Shown here in pieces: positions 53,257-63,931 of a stretch of DNA of 64,000 nucleotides (within the stretch, counting starts at the first letter, position 1; each line of letters starts with the position of its first letter). The notes beneath the pieces are model-generated. The model was not told where the DNA came from, did no database searches, and saw nothing but the letters and a program-made list of their open reading frames with translations. Both the position numbers and the translations under genes were made by a program. This stretch comes from Haematococcus lacustris. Taxonomy: Eukaryota > Chlorophyta > Chlorophyceae > Chlamydomonadales > Haematococcaceae. The stretch lies in the NCBI GenBank assembly GCA_030144725.1, contig JASKMD010000009.1, positions 1,381,466 to 1,445,465 on the forward strand, read 5' to 3'.

Positions 53257-55888
53257 GGGCTCCTGCTATGCTGGCAAACACATTGCAGCTGTTCAAGACG
53301 CCATGGCTCGGGTTTCTGGCACCAAGGCTGAGAAAGGCTGTCACAATGTCCTCTGTTGTAGTGGGAGAAGCTCTTGCCCCACTTCCAGCAGCTGTCAGAG
53401 CCCGAGGGGGGGTGGCAGGTGACCAGGCTGCCCCCCTGCTAGCAGCTGCCAGGGCCTGGGGGGAGGTGGCAGGTGACCAGGCTGCCCCCCTGCCAACAGC
53501 TGCCAGGGCCTGAGGGGAGGTGGCAGGGGGCAGCCCAGCTCCCCTGCCAGCAGCTGCCAGGGCCTGGGGGGAGGTGGCAGGGGACCAGGCTGCCCCCCTG
53601 CCAACAGCTGCCAGGGCCTGGGGGGAGGTGGCAGGGGGCAGCCCAGCTCCCCTGCCAGCAGCTGCCAGGGCCTGGGGGGAGGTGGCAGGTGACCAGGCTG
53701 CCCCCCTGCCAGCAGCTGCCAGGGCCTGGGGGGAGGTGGCAGGTGACCAGGCTGCCCCCCTGCCAGCAGCTGCCAGGGCCTGGGGGGAGGTGGCAGGTGA
53801 CCAGGCTGCCCCCCTGCCAACAGCTGCCAGGGCCTGGGGGGAGGTGGCAGGGGGCAGCCCAGCTCCCCTGCCAGCAGCTGCCAGGGCCTGGGGGGAGGTG
53901 GCAGGTGACCAGGCTGCCCCCCTGCCAGCAGCTGCCAGGGCCAAGGCTTTGCATGCATCAGTGCAGGCCCTTGGTGGCTGGCAATCAGAGGCTGAGCATG
54001 TGCAAGTAGCCAGTGGCACACCTAGGGTGCCAGAATGCGCTCTTCTGATTCTGGAGGGTGTAGTCCCAGCCCCCCATGGCCATAATAGGCTCCATGCACG
54101 CTGCTGTACTGAGGTAGTGTGACTCTGCCACGTCCAGTTTACCCCAGTTGCAATGGGATCTGAGCTGCCCACTGTCCACCCTGCAGAACAGCAAGCTGAG
54201 CAACTGTGGCAATGGGGGCAGGGGCAGCAGCAGGGGCAGGAGCAGGTACACTCACATCACCCATGATGTACAGCTGCAAGAGGCAAGGCTCACATCACAC
54301 TCACCCTGCTTGAGCCAGCTCCACAGCTCCACCCTTTCGAAAGGCATGGGTGATGGAAGAAGGATCGAAGCCATGCTCCTTGAACAAACGCCGCAAAGCA
54401 GTGTTCATGGCATCATACTGCATAGATTGCAAGCACTGGTGGCCTGAGATCAGAGGGACCTGAAGGAAGCTGTTGCTGTTATCTGGGCAAAGCGTCTCTT
54501 GTGCAACTGAGAACCTCTGGAAGAAGTACACGCCCAAGGCATGCGCGGGGCACATGCAGATGTCGAAGTGGCGCACAAAGCTGATGTGGTCCAGGCTGCC
54601 TGCCTGCAAAGCACCGCACACGTGAATGCTGTTGTGATGCTATGATATGTTGACATGTTATGGTGCTTGGCTATGCTGATCTGCAACCATCTCACCACGG
54701 TGGTCTTTCCAGAACTGTAGCTCATGACAAACCTCACGCAAGCCGAGGGGCCTATTGACGTGACCAGCTTGGCGGAGATGCCATGCAGCTGCAAGATGGG
54801 AAGCGAGGAGGGTGTGAATTGCAGGTGTGGTTGCAGAGTGACACTCTTGCATCTCGTACCTTGCATTGCCTGGCACTGTCCCCCCTTGCTACGCCGGACC
54901 ACAGCAGGAGGAGGGACATTGAGCCTATACGTATGCAAACATACATGGTTGATGTTACCTGACCACTGCAGCCGAGGTTGTCTTCACAGGAAGGCTCTTG
55001 CTCATCATCACATGCATGTCCTCAGCTGTCAAAAGGGTGTCACTTGTGTCCAGCCGGCTTAAGTCACTGCATGCAAACATACATGGTTGATGATACCAAC
55101 ACTGAACGCGTCACGAGTACCACTGATCATTGGCAAATCTCTGTTGAACAGTTGACAATTGACAAGCACTCACCTGATCTTGTCACCACCACTGACAAGC
55201 TTCATCAGCGTCTTGTACGCACTGTTGTACACAGTGATCCTCAACAGATCCGGCATCTCTGTGATCTTGGCCCGGTTGCAAGCCTTTTTGTACTCTTTCT
55301 GCAGGGCTGCATGGAGCTGCTTCAATGCTGACACCTTCTGCATGCATATGAAACAACATAGCACGCCACACACTTTGAAGCACAAGCACCTTAGAGCACA
55401 AATGTGTATGGGTGCTGTGCAACAGGCTAGCATACACCCACGAGATGGGCTGATCCAGGCCTTGTTTCCAGCTGGTCCAGCTCCTGCTCTTCTGCTAGTG
55501 TAGGGTGTGGCTTGCATCTGAGCCTCTTGATGAGTCCATGGAGCTTCACGACGTATATGTAGTACAGAGTCGCGCTGTTTACGATGTCCTGGTCATCGCA
55601 TCTGGGTTCTTGGCTCTCGCACCATCGCTGCAGATGGTGAAGTCAATGCGGTCAGCTGTCAGCACACGAATGTGCAATTCCAGCACAACCCACCACGTAG
55701 TGCTTCAGCTGCGTTACGTAGCTACGTTTGCTTTTGTCCCTCAGGCCATCGTCAAGCTCAGCAACTGCGTCGAAGACTTCTGCGGCCACTGCAATCCGCT
55801 TGCCGCTGAAGTGTTGCTGTTGCGAATCCGAACTGGGTGCTGGGTCGCCGGTCTCCCCTTCGGCCGCTCTTTTGTGTGTTGTACGCAT
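53257..55888 (-). pseudogene. Crypton-like tyrosine recombinase gene, split by LTR element
   Basis: Minus-strand exons join in phase: 55888-55694, 55627-55442, 55337-55174, 55066-54959, 54924-54860, 54788-54696, 54599-54305 and 54273-54256. One or more follow from about 54185. Features fit Crypton-type recombinases: an N-terminal helical region (KHYV|RWCESQEP), RPLGLREVCHELQFWKDHRG with a conserved Arg, and HFDICMCPAHALGVYFFQRF, the CPxxALxxYxxxRF block. THAFRKGGAVELAQAG supplies the HxxR pair, and SHYLSTAA is a candidate for the nucleophilic Tyr. The enzyme would cut and rejoin DNA through a tyrosine-phosphate bond. A 54-bp satellite (53395-53945) lies in the 3' part. The gene is broken at 53257 by the LTR element, with its end stranded at 29436-29586. 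A truncated sister copy is at 26977. Confidence 0.7.
53395..53945. repeat. 54-bp satellite, about ten units
   Basis: The units contain GCCAGCAGCTGCCAGGGCC and GGGGAGGTGGCAGG. A subset carries GGGGGCAGCCCAGCTCCC instead of the TGACCAGGCTG block, so two unit types alternate. It is homologous to 27578-27828 in the opposite orientation. All six frames are open over much of its length, producing artefact ORFs. Confidence 0.85.
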
Positions 55889-56199
55889 TCATGTGCGGCT
55901 ACTAACCTCCGCTAACGCGGTTAAAAATGCTTCCTAAAAAAGTGACTGGCAAAATTGTCCGAATTGTCATGCTAACGCGTGGGCCCGATTCGCACTCGCA
56001 AGTTTTGTATTTTGAATTATTCGCGGCCAACCGACGCACTTTTTCCTGTTCCGAGCCACTGGCTGCGTAGCTGTTCGTTGTGACCCAGCACGATCAGACC
56101 CCGCATTCACGGCAGTCAGGGGAGCTGCTCAGCAGCCCAAAAGGAGACAGCGAGGGGCGGTCGGTTTCGTCGGTTCGTGCACTTTAACGACAGTACCCG

Positions 56200-56273
56200 C
56201 CCGTCACGCTTCATCATTCTAGCCTCCTTATCGCCGCGTTTGAATCGGGGCTAGAATGATGAAGAATGACGGG
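56200..56273. repeat. 25-bp inverted repeat (hairpin)
   Basis: The arms 56200-56224 and 56249-56273 (GGCTAGAATGATGAAG...) pair with two mismatches around a 24-base loop. They lie in the gap between the Crypton-like gene and the threonyl-tRNA synthetase gene. Confidence 0.8.
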
Positions 56274-56336
56274 TCAGTTGAATCAGGTTTCAGGTGATGG
56301 AATCTTTCGAGCAGGGTAGCCGAGCAGCGACGACAA

Positions 56337-56672
56337 ATGCAGCAGCTTAACCCGATGCTTCTGGGTCAGCTACAAATCTTATTACGGGCTCGAGCACAGG
56401 CTCAAGCACAGGCGCAAGCTCAAGCCCAGCCAATGGCTTCGCCGATGCTAGCACTACAAACACAACAGCCCCAAGCGCAGCAGGCTGTGCCGACGCTGCT
56501 TCACTCGGCCCAGTTTATTCAGATGTTGCAGGCTCAGCAGGCTCGGACACAGCAGGCCTCTGCCAGCTCTGCATGTCTCGCATCCCCTGGCGCAGCGGGC
56601 TGTGCAGACGCAGCCACAGCCGGCCCCGTTGCTTCAGATGGTGCAGACCCAGCAGGCTCGGACGCAGCCTGA
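56337..56672 (+). other. Gln/Ala-rich open frame of unknown meaning
   Basis: A 111-codon frame starting with ATG encodes short AQAQAQ and LQAQQARTQQAS repeats. It has no recognised domain or clear splice context. Related CAGCAGGCTCGGAC words recur at 56537 and 56652. It may be a fragment of a low-complexity transposon protein or chance. The rest of 55889-57245 holds no gene I can name. Confidence 0.25.
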
Positions 56673-56870
56673 AAGACGTGCCCCTCCTCTAGCGCATCAG
56701 CTTCTGCGTCCCTATCCAGCCTTATCCAGCCTTACACCTGTAGCCGCCCGTCAGCGAAGCCTGCCAGCTAAAGCGCGACAGTTAACCAGTTAACCGCTAA
56801 CGACATCGAATATCGAAAAACGAATCGAGTGCGAACCGGGCCGTGGTTAAAGTTGGTTTAACAATCCGGG

Positions 56871-56968
56871 TCACGCTCTAATGTCATTAGTAATGATAAC
56901 CCTTGCACTAGTCTAGTTGCACGCTCTAATGTCATTAGTAATGATAATGTCATTAGTAATGATAACCC
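56871..56968. repeat. CTAATGTCATTAGTAATGATAA tandem repeat
   Basis: Three copies of an AT-rich unit with the palindromic core ATTAGTAATGATAA, two of them with the flank CACGCTCTAATG and the tail CCCTTGCAC. It lies about 300 bp upstream of the threonyl-tRNA synthetase start. Confidence 0.8.
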
Positions 56969-57245
56969 TTGCACAAAATGTTCACATGCTGTGTCCCACG
57001 CACGGCATGCCCCTTGTCACCAAATGACCGTGCTGTTCTCTGCACAAACTGTTCATATGCGGTACTACATACATTGCATGCCCTTGTCAGCTTACGACCG
57101 TTGGTAGGACCAGGGGTGAGGATTGGAGGAGGTCAGCTTAGCGCCCTGGCAAAGCAATAGCAGTGTGCATGGGGCAGTTTTTGCATGAACAAGCAAACCA
57201 TCGGGAAACACCACCTGAAGGCTGAGGCGGGCTGCCCAGACAGGA

Positions 57246-60200
57246 ATGGTAGAGCAGGTCGCAGCCGCCGATCCGTTCGCCGAGGCGGTGGCGGAACGGA
57301 AGCCTTACTATGAAAAACGCATCAAGCTGTTTGAGCAGTACCAGCAGCGGGTGCTTGCCGGTATTGAAGAAGCTAGGGCTGCTGCAGTCGCCATCACGGT
57401 CACCATGCCAGACGGCAAGCAGAAGACGGGCGTGAAGGGCGTGACCACTCCACTGGACATAGCGAAGGAGGTATCCAGCAGCCTTGCCAAGAAGGTGGTC
57501 GTCGCAGATGTGGACGGCCGGCCCTGGGACCTGACCCGGCCGCTGGAGGGCGACTGCGCGCTGAAGCTGTTCAGCTTTGAGGATGCAGAGGGCAAGGAGG
57601 TCGGTGCCCTCTCCCCACGCCAAGCGATCAGCCAGTGGATGCCCGACCCAGCTCTTGCCACCCAGCTGCCTAGGTTCACGCTTACACGACCTGGTCATGG
57701 CTGTCTTTACACATTGAGACTTGCACCCCTGAGCCTGCCTACTGCCTCTTCCCTGCTGGGTGCAGGCCTTCTGGCACTCCTCAGCCCACTTGCTGGGCCA
57801 GGCCTTGGAGCTGGAGTTTGGTGTGGACCTCACCATTGGTCCCGCCCTGGAAGAGGGCTTCTACTACGACTGCTACATGGGCGACCGGGTGAGCACATTC
57901 CCATGCCTTGCAGGCGACCAGCAGCAGCAGCAGTCTCTTACAGCATCCTCCCAGCCCCCCTGTGCACTTGAAAAAGGTGGCAGCTGGACTTCTGCTGGTT
58001 CGCAGCTGGTCACACTGGTGTAGGTGCTGTACACCTTGTGTGGCACTCAGGCCTGGTAGTCCACACTGGCCACAGTGGTGACGTGCAAGGTTGCTGGGCC
58101 TTGTCCTGGGGCTGAGCCCTGCAGCTCGCCTTCGGGCCGGGCCAGGTCGGCCTGGGGCCCAGGCCTGATGCACCCGTAGTAGCTGCTGCCCGCTGGCTCT
58201 TCAGCAGGCGTGGCGGCCATGCAGCTGGCCTTGGGGTCTGTGTCTGGCCAGCATTAAAACATGCCAGGATAGGGGTTGGCTGGTGGTGAAGGGCCACAAA
58301 GCACTCTGGTGCCTGCCATACCAGGCCAGGGACTGCAGCAAGTGTGACCCGGGCTGAGCTAAGCCATCCTCACCAGGCTGGGCAGGCGGCGCCTGGCTGT
58401 GCCATGCAGCTTCTTCAATAGGGCTCCATGTGGTGGGGACAGCGGGATGAGCAAGGCGGGCAGTGCGGACAGCATCATTTGTGGAGGAGGCAGCTGGGTT
58501 TTCTGCCATTGGGCAGAGGGATGGGAGGGGGCGTCAGAGCTGAGGGCAGCTGCTGACATGCACTGTAGCTGCGCCTGGAGCAGACCAGCCAGCACTGTCA
58601 GATAGTGGTGGTGGCTGCTGCTTGGTGATGATCGCCTGGTTTCAATTGGGCTAGGTCAGGTTTCACCAGGCCAGGTTAGGCAGTGTCCAGCTGTTCGCAA
58701 AAGTTCCAGGTACAGGTGCGCGCCCTGTGACCCACCCTGCCCCTGCCTCTGCCCCTGCCCCCCCGGCCCCCAGGCCTCCTGCCTGCCTGCAACACATCGT
58801 CAGGGTCAGCTGGTGTGCTGGGTGCAGGCGCTGACAGAGGGTGACAGACCTCGCATTGAGAAGCGCATGGAGGCAGCAGCCAAGGAGGGCCAGCGCTTTG
58901 AGAGGGTGGTGGTGTCCAGGGATGAGGCGCTGGCCATGTTCCAGGAAAACAAGTTCAAGGTAGGTGCTGGCCTGCTGGCCTGGCAGGGGCAGGGGCAGGG
59001 GCAGGGGCAGGGGCAGGGCCAGGGGCAGGGGCAGGGCCAGGGCCAGGGGCAGGGGCAGGGGCAGGGGCAGGGCCAGGGCCAGGGCCAGGGGCAGGGGCAG
59101 GGGCAGGGGCAGGGGCAGGGGCAGGGGCAGGGGCAGGGGCAGGGGCAGGGGCAGGGGCAGGGGCAGGGGCAGGGGCAGGGGCAGGGGCAGGGGCAGGGCC
59201 AGGGCCAGGGGCAGGGGCAGGGGCAGGGGCGGGGCCAGGGGCAGGGGCAGGGGCAGGGGCAGGGGCAGGGGCAGGGGCAGGGGCGGGGGCGGGGCAGGGG
59301 CAAGGCAGGGGCGGGGCAGGGGCAAGGCAGGGGCGGGGCAGGGGCAGGGGCAGACTCTTCAGTCTGCTCTGCCTGCAGTGGGGTCCACTGTCCTTGCCAG
59401 CACCCTCATCACCCACCACATCATCCTTGCACACGATGGTCTTCTGTTGTGCCGGCCATGACGCGGGCAGGTGGAGATCATCAGCTCGCTGCCAGCAGAC
59501 GCGGTGATCAGCCTGTACCGGGTGGGCCCCATGGTGGACCTGTGCACCGGGCCCCACCTGCCCAACACCACCTACCTCAAGGTCAGGGCGCAGGCCAGGC
59601 TGTTGGCCAGGCCAGGTAGCCGGCCAGACCTGGTCAATCTGTGGCCAGGCCAATGGATCAGGGGTAGCAGCTGGCCTGGACATACAGTTGGCCAGGTCAG
59701 CCAGTTGTCCAAGCCAGGTCAGCCAGTGAATGATAGGGTGGCAGTCCTGGTCAAAAGACAGGTCCAGGTCCAGGTCCAGGTCCAGGTCCAGGTCCCAGGT
59801 CCAGGTCCAGGTCCAAGTCATTGTCAGGAGGCAGGTGACACCCGTCACAGGTCAGGGCAGCTGTGCCCAAGGTCCTGTACGCCAGCAGTGTTGCCCTCAT
59901 GCTGCTCGTCTGCCCTCCCTCCTGGCGTTCTGCAGGCTGCCGGGGTGACCAACGCGTCCCGGGCCTACTGGCGGGCTGATGCCAAGCGGGAGCACCTCCA
60001 GCGTGTATATGCCATCACCTTCCCGGACGCCAAGCAGCTCAAGGAGTACCAGCACCGCATGGAGGAGGTCAGGGCAGCCCGCCTCTTGTCTGCCTGCACT
60101 GCACCTGGTCAGCAGCGAGAGCTCCAGCAGCAGCAGCCCCTGCCTGTGATGTCCCTCCCCCTGATCTGGTGTCCCTGCCCCTGATGCAAACGGTCAGCAG

Positions 60201-63200
60201 CGGGAATAGTGGCAGTGGCAGTGGCAGCGGTAGTAATAGCAGCAGCAGCAGTGGTGATGGTAGCAGCAGCAGCAGCAGTGGTGGTGTCCCGTTCTCCAAT
60301 TGCCCAGTGTGCTGTCAGCACGTGTAGATACCCCTTGCCACCTTACCCTGCCTCTGATGACCTTGCCCCTGATGACCTTGCCCCTGCGGCCTCCCTCCCT
60401 GCGGCCTCTGCCCCTACCCCTGCAGGCAAAGAAGCGCGACCACCGCAATGTGGGTGTGCAGCAGCAACTGTTCTTCTTCCACCAGTTGTCCCCCGGTAGC
60501 TGCTTCTTCCTCCCGCATGGGGCCCGCATCTACAATGCCCTGGTCGCCTACATCAGGCAGGTAGCGGCAAGCGCCTGCCCAGCTGTGCAACTTACAACTG
60601 GGAGTCTGCTGTACAACCAGATAACCAACCCACAGTACTGTGCTGCCAGCCAACAGAACAATTGCCGCAGCAAGCACAGCCCAGTAGGGGCCTCATAGCT
60701 TTGCCTGCTTCACATGGGCCCTATGCAGCTGTGCTGGGACCTGTTAGTGTGTCTTTGAACAGGCAGAGCTGGACATGTTGCCACTCCAGGAGGGGTGAAG
60801 CTGAGAGCTGCAGGCTGCAGGCCAGATCTATGTGCCGCAGGCTGCAGCCTGGTGATGATGTGATGACCCTGTTCCACGACCCTTGACTCACGCAAAGAGC
60901 AGAACACAATGGCCTTGCCACTGCCCTTGCTCAGTCACCTGCTAGGGCCACACCCTTGGTGCCTTTGTATGACCCCACCCCCCTTCCAACACAACAGGGT
61001 GCACTGGCCCTGGACCAGCCCTGCCACAGGGTGACCTGCACTGGCCAGCCCCAGCCCCAGCCCTAGCCCCAGCCCCAGCCCCAGCCCCAGCCCCAGCCCC
61101 AGCCCCAGCCCCAGCCCCAGCCCCAGCCCCAGCCCCAGCCCCAGCCCTAGCCCCAGCTCCAGCCCCAGCCTTGTGCACTTAGCATTGTAGTCACTACTGG
61201 ACAAACCCTGCCATTGGTCCTGCACTGGTCACCCCGACTGGGAGCCCCAGCCCCAACAGAGCTAAAAGTTAGCCTCTCACAGTACAAGCGGGTCTTCCGG
61301 GTTAGCCACAACCCCATACCACTGCAAGAGAGTGTGCTGGACAGCATACCCCTGGATGGGCCTGGACCACTGACTGCCTGGCTGGCTATGACCCTGGTGT
61401 GCTCCTAGTGAACACACCGCCCTGTCACAGGCCCCATAGCAGCAGCCTCTGACCTGAAGTCATCCCCACCACTCTTCAGCTCCTGCTGTGAGGGGGATGG
61501 GCGGCATTGGCAGTGGATGGTAGTGCTTGCTGCTGCAGGGAGAAGTACTGGGAGTATGAGTATGATGAGGTGGTGTCACCAAACATGTACAACTTTGACC
61601 TCTGGGTGAGCACACAGGCCCGACCCCGGCCCCGGTCCCAGCCCCAGTCCTAGCCCTAGCGCCAGCCCCTGCCTCTGCCCCCTCCTTGGCCCCAACCTCT
61701 GCCCCTGGCCCTCTCCCTGCTCCTACTGGAACAGCCGTAGGCCCCAGCCCCAGCCCCAGCCCCAGCCCCAGCCCCAGCCCCAGCCCCTGTCCATGCCCCA
61801 ACAGCCTGGAACAACCTTAGACAAAGGCTAAGCAATAGGCACCACAGCTGTTCTCAGAGCACTACCTACAACTTGCAGCTACACTATTTCCCATCTACCC
61901 TGCCTGCCTGCCTGCCTGCTTGCCTTGTTACTGCCTGACTGCCTGTCTGCCTGACTGCCTGCAGGTTACCAGTGGTCATGCTGACCACTATAAGGACAAC
62001 ATGTTCCACTTTGAAGTGGAGAAGCAGCTGTTTGGCCTGAAACCCATGAACTGCCCTGGTAAGGCTGCAGGGATAGGGGGACAGCACACACACACTTGCA
62101 GCCAAGCAGGGCAGTCAGAGCCCGGGCGCTTTGCCACCCGCACTCCCAACTCGGTGTCAAAGCCAGCTTGACGGCATACCGCACGGATGTAACAGCTGGC
62201 TATAACAGGTCAGACAAGTGAACAGAGCTGTTTCTTTAGACTGGTACGTGATCAAGGTCATGCATATACTGTCCAGAACAGAGAAGCAACTAAATTGTAC
62301 ATGATTAGACAATAATTGAAAGTCACATTGCGGAGATCAAATGTACATTGTTGGCCCTGATAAAGTCAAGTTACCATACAATGAAAAGTATGTTGCCATG
62401 ACATATAGATGATGAAACGATAAAACGTTTGTCAAGAGCTCACTGGGAAATTGACGTGATATTGACGGACAATAAGTTATAATATATATAGTCGTAGTCT
62501 AATTGCACATCATTGCGTTTTTGTTATTTTGTTTTAATTGTCCTGAGCGAAGGAAAGAGTCGGTTCTGATGCAGCCAGGAATGGCATGAAATATTGGCCT
62601 TTTAAGCGTGACTAAATGCCCTCTTTTTTGCGGATCAAGTTCAGTGGGTCGCGCTCTGTGGGGCCTTGTGTGCTGCTCTTCCGCCTCCCGGAGCTGCTCT
62701 TACCTGAATTGTGCAGCTGCCTGACCCTTGAGCCCCAGCCCCTTGCCCTATGCGTGCGTGACCCTTGTGTTGTGGGTGCGAGCCTCTGCAGGTCACTGCC
62801 TAATGTTCAGGAGCCAGGTGCGCTCCTACCGCGACCTCCCCATGCGCTTGGCTGACTTTGGCGTGCTGCACCGCAATGAGTTCAGGTGAGGAGGGACGAG
62901 GCAGGGACCTGCCACAGCCACCTACTGCTGATGCTGGTAGCTAAGGGTGGTGCTCTGGGGTTGGGGCAGGGGCAGGGGCAGGGGCAGGGGCAGGGGCAGG
63001 GGCAGGGGCAGGGGCAGGGGCAGGGGCAGGGGCAGGGGCGCAAGCACAGGCTGTGTGCCATCATCATTGCAGCCATTGATGTTTGGCATGAAGCTAGTCA
63101 GCACCACGGCTCTCTGTGATCCTTTTAGCTGCTGCAAACGCCTTGCCTCAGCGGGCTGGCTGTGGACATCCTCATCCATGCATAGCAGTCGCCTGTAGAC

Positions 63201-63931
63201 CTTGCTGGTTCTGTCTCTATGTGTGGTGTGTGTGGAGTGTGTGGAGTGCAGTGGTGCCCTGTCAGGGCTGACCCGGGTCAGACGCTTCCAGCAGGACGAC
63301 GCCCACATCTTTTGCCGCCATGATCAGGTGGGTCAGGACCACAGCAGCCGCCGCCGCAGCCACAGCAGCTGCCGCCGCAGCCACAGCAGCCACAGTGGCC
63401 GCTGCCGCCGCCGCCGCAGCAGCAGCTACAATCGCAGCAGGCACCACAGTGGCTTGACTATTGTCTGGTACTCAGCCCTGACCCGCCCGTCACCCCTCAG
63501 CCCACTGGGTACCCCTCAATACTGAGTGAGTCTGTTTGGGTGTGGCACTCTATTGCAGCCCACCTGTACCCTGCTAGGCCCAGCTCAGCCTTGCCGGCCC
63601 AGCTCTGCCAGCTGTTACCTAGCTCCGCCCTAGCAGTCCCAGCTGCGCCCTGGCTGGCCCAGCTCAGTCTTCGCGGCCCAGCTCAGACCAGCTGTGGCTT
63701 GGCTTGTCCAGCTTGGCTTGGCAGAAGGCTACTCAGTGAGAGCAGCCACCTGGCCGCCTGCACGCCCGAGCTCAGCCCTGGCCAGCCCAGCCCATCCCAG
63801 CTGTGCCCTGGCTTGACTTGTCGCAGGTGATGGAGGAGGTGCAGGGTGTGCTGCGGCTGCTGGACAGCGTGTACGACACCTTTGGCCTGGACTACTCCAT
63901 GGTGCTCAGCACACGGCCAGAGGGCTACCTG
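57246..63931 (+). CDS. TARS: Threonyl-tRNA synthetase (3' end beyond window)
   Basis: Eleven + exons join in phase to 473 codons: 57246-57599, 57766-57888, 58828-58959, 59471-59581, 59936-60067, 60426-60556, 61539-61605, 61965-62058, 62792-62885, 63252-63327 and 63827-63931. The enzyme attaches threonine to tRNA-Thr. The TGS domain ([15 protein letters not shown]) comes first, then the editing domain with HSSAH and CTGPH metal/catalytic residues. The class II core follows with [17 protein letters not shown] (motif 1), MNCPGHC containing the zinc Cys, and [20 protein letters not shown] (motif 2). Motif 3 and the anticodon domain lie beyond the window. The start is an ATG at 57246 with no earlier in-frame ATG of note and no obvious organelle signal, so a cytosolic form is likely. 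The intron after exon 6 seems to use a GC donor. Introns are loaded with GGGGCA repeats. Confidence 0.93.
58980..59355 (+). repeat. (GGGGCA)n hexanucleotide array in TARS intron
   Basis: About 60 units of GGGGCA, with some GGGCCA and GGGGCG variants, make up nearly the whole intron after exon 3. Four-G runs every six bases could form G-quadruplexes in DNA or pre-mRNA. Confidence 0.95.
59758..59817 (+). repeat. (CAGGTC)n array in TARS intron
   Basis: About ten CAGGTC hexamers with one slipped unit lie in the intron after exon 4. Each one resembles a splice donor (CAG|GTC). Confidence 0.85.
60196..60290 (+). repeat. GCAGTGGCA / AGCAGC triplet-rich array
   Basis: Irregular CAG- and GTGGCA-type repeats lie in the TARS intron between exons 5 and 6. 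Confidence 0.7.
61045..61160 (+). repeat. (CCAGCC)n array in TARS intron
   Basis: About 19 CCCAGC hexamers lie in the long intron after exon 6. A shorter similar run is at 61743-61787 in the next intron. Confidence 0.9.
62200..62600 (+). other. AT-rich stretch inside TARS intron
   Basis: Between exons 8 and 9 the base composition shifts sharply to AT-rich (for example TTATAATATATATAGTCG), unlike the GC-rich flanks. No gene or clear element ends were found. It may be an old insertion. Confidence 0.5.
62965..63038 (+). repeat. (GGGGCA)n array, second TARS intron
   Basis: About 12 perfect GGGGCA units lie in the intron after exon 9. This is the same motif as 58980-59355. Confidence 0.95.
63350..63425 (+). 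repeat. GCCGCC / CAGCAG-rich run in TARS intron
   Basis: Imperfect (CAGCCG)-type triplets follow exon 10 within the intron. Further on (63570-63720) the unit CCCAGCTC recurs loosely. Confidence 0.65.

Noticed and set aside
53395..53945. Several 170-330 codon Ala/Pro-rich frames on both strands
   Set aside because: They follow from the 54-bp satellite, whose length is a multiple of three. They are not genes.
58663..59848. Long PLPLPL, GQGQGQ and PAPAPA frames
   Set aside because: They are all translations of the (GGGGCA)n intron of the threonyl-tRNA synthetase gene.
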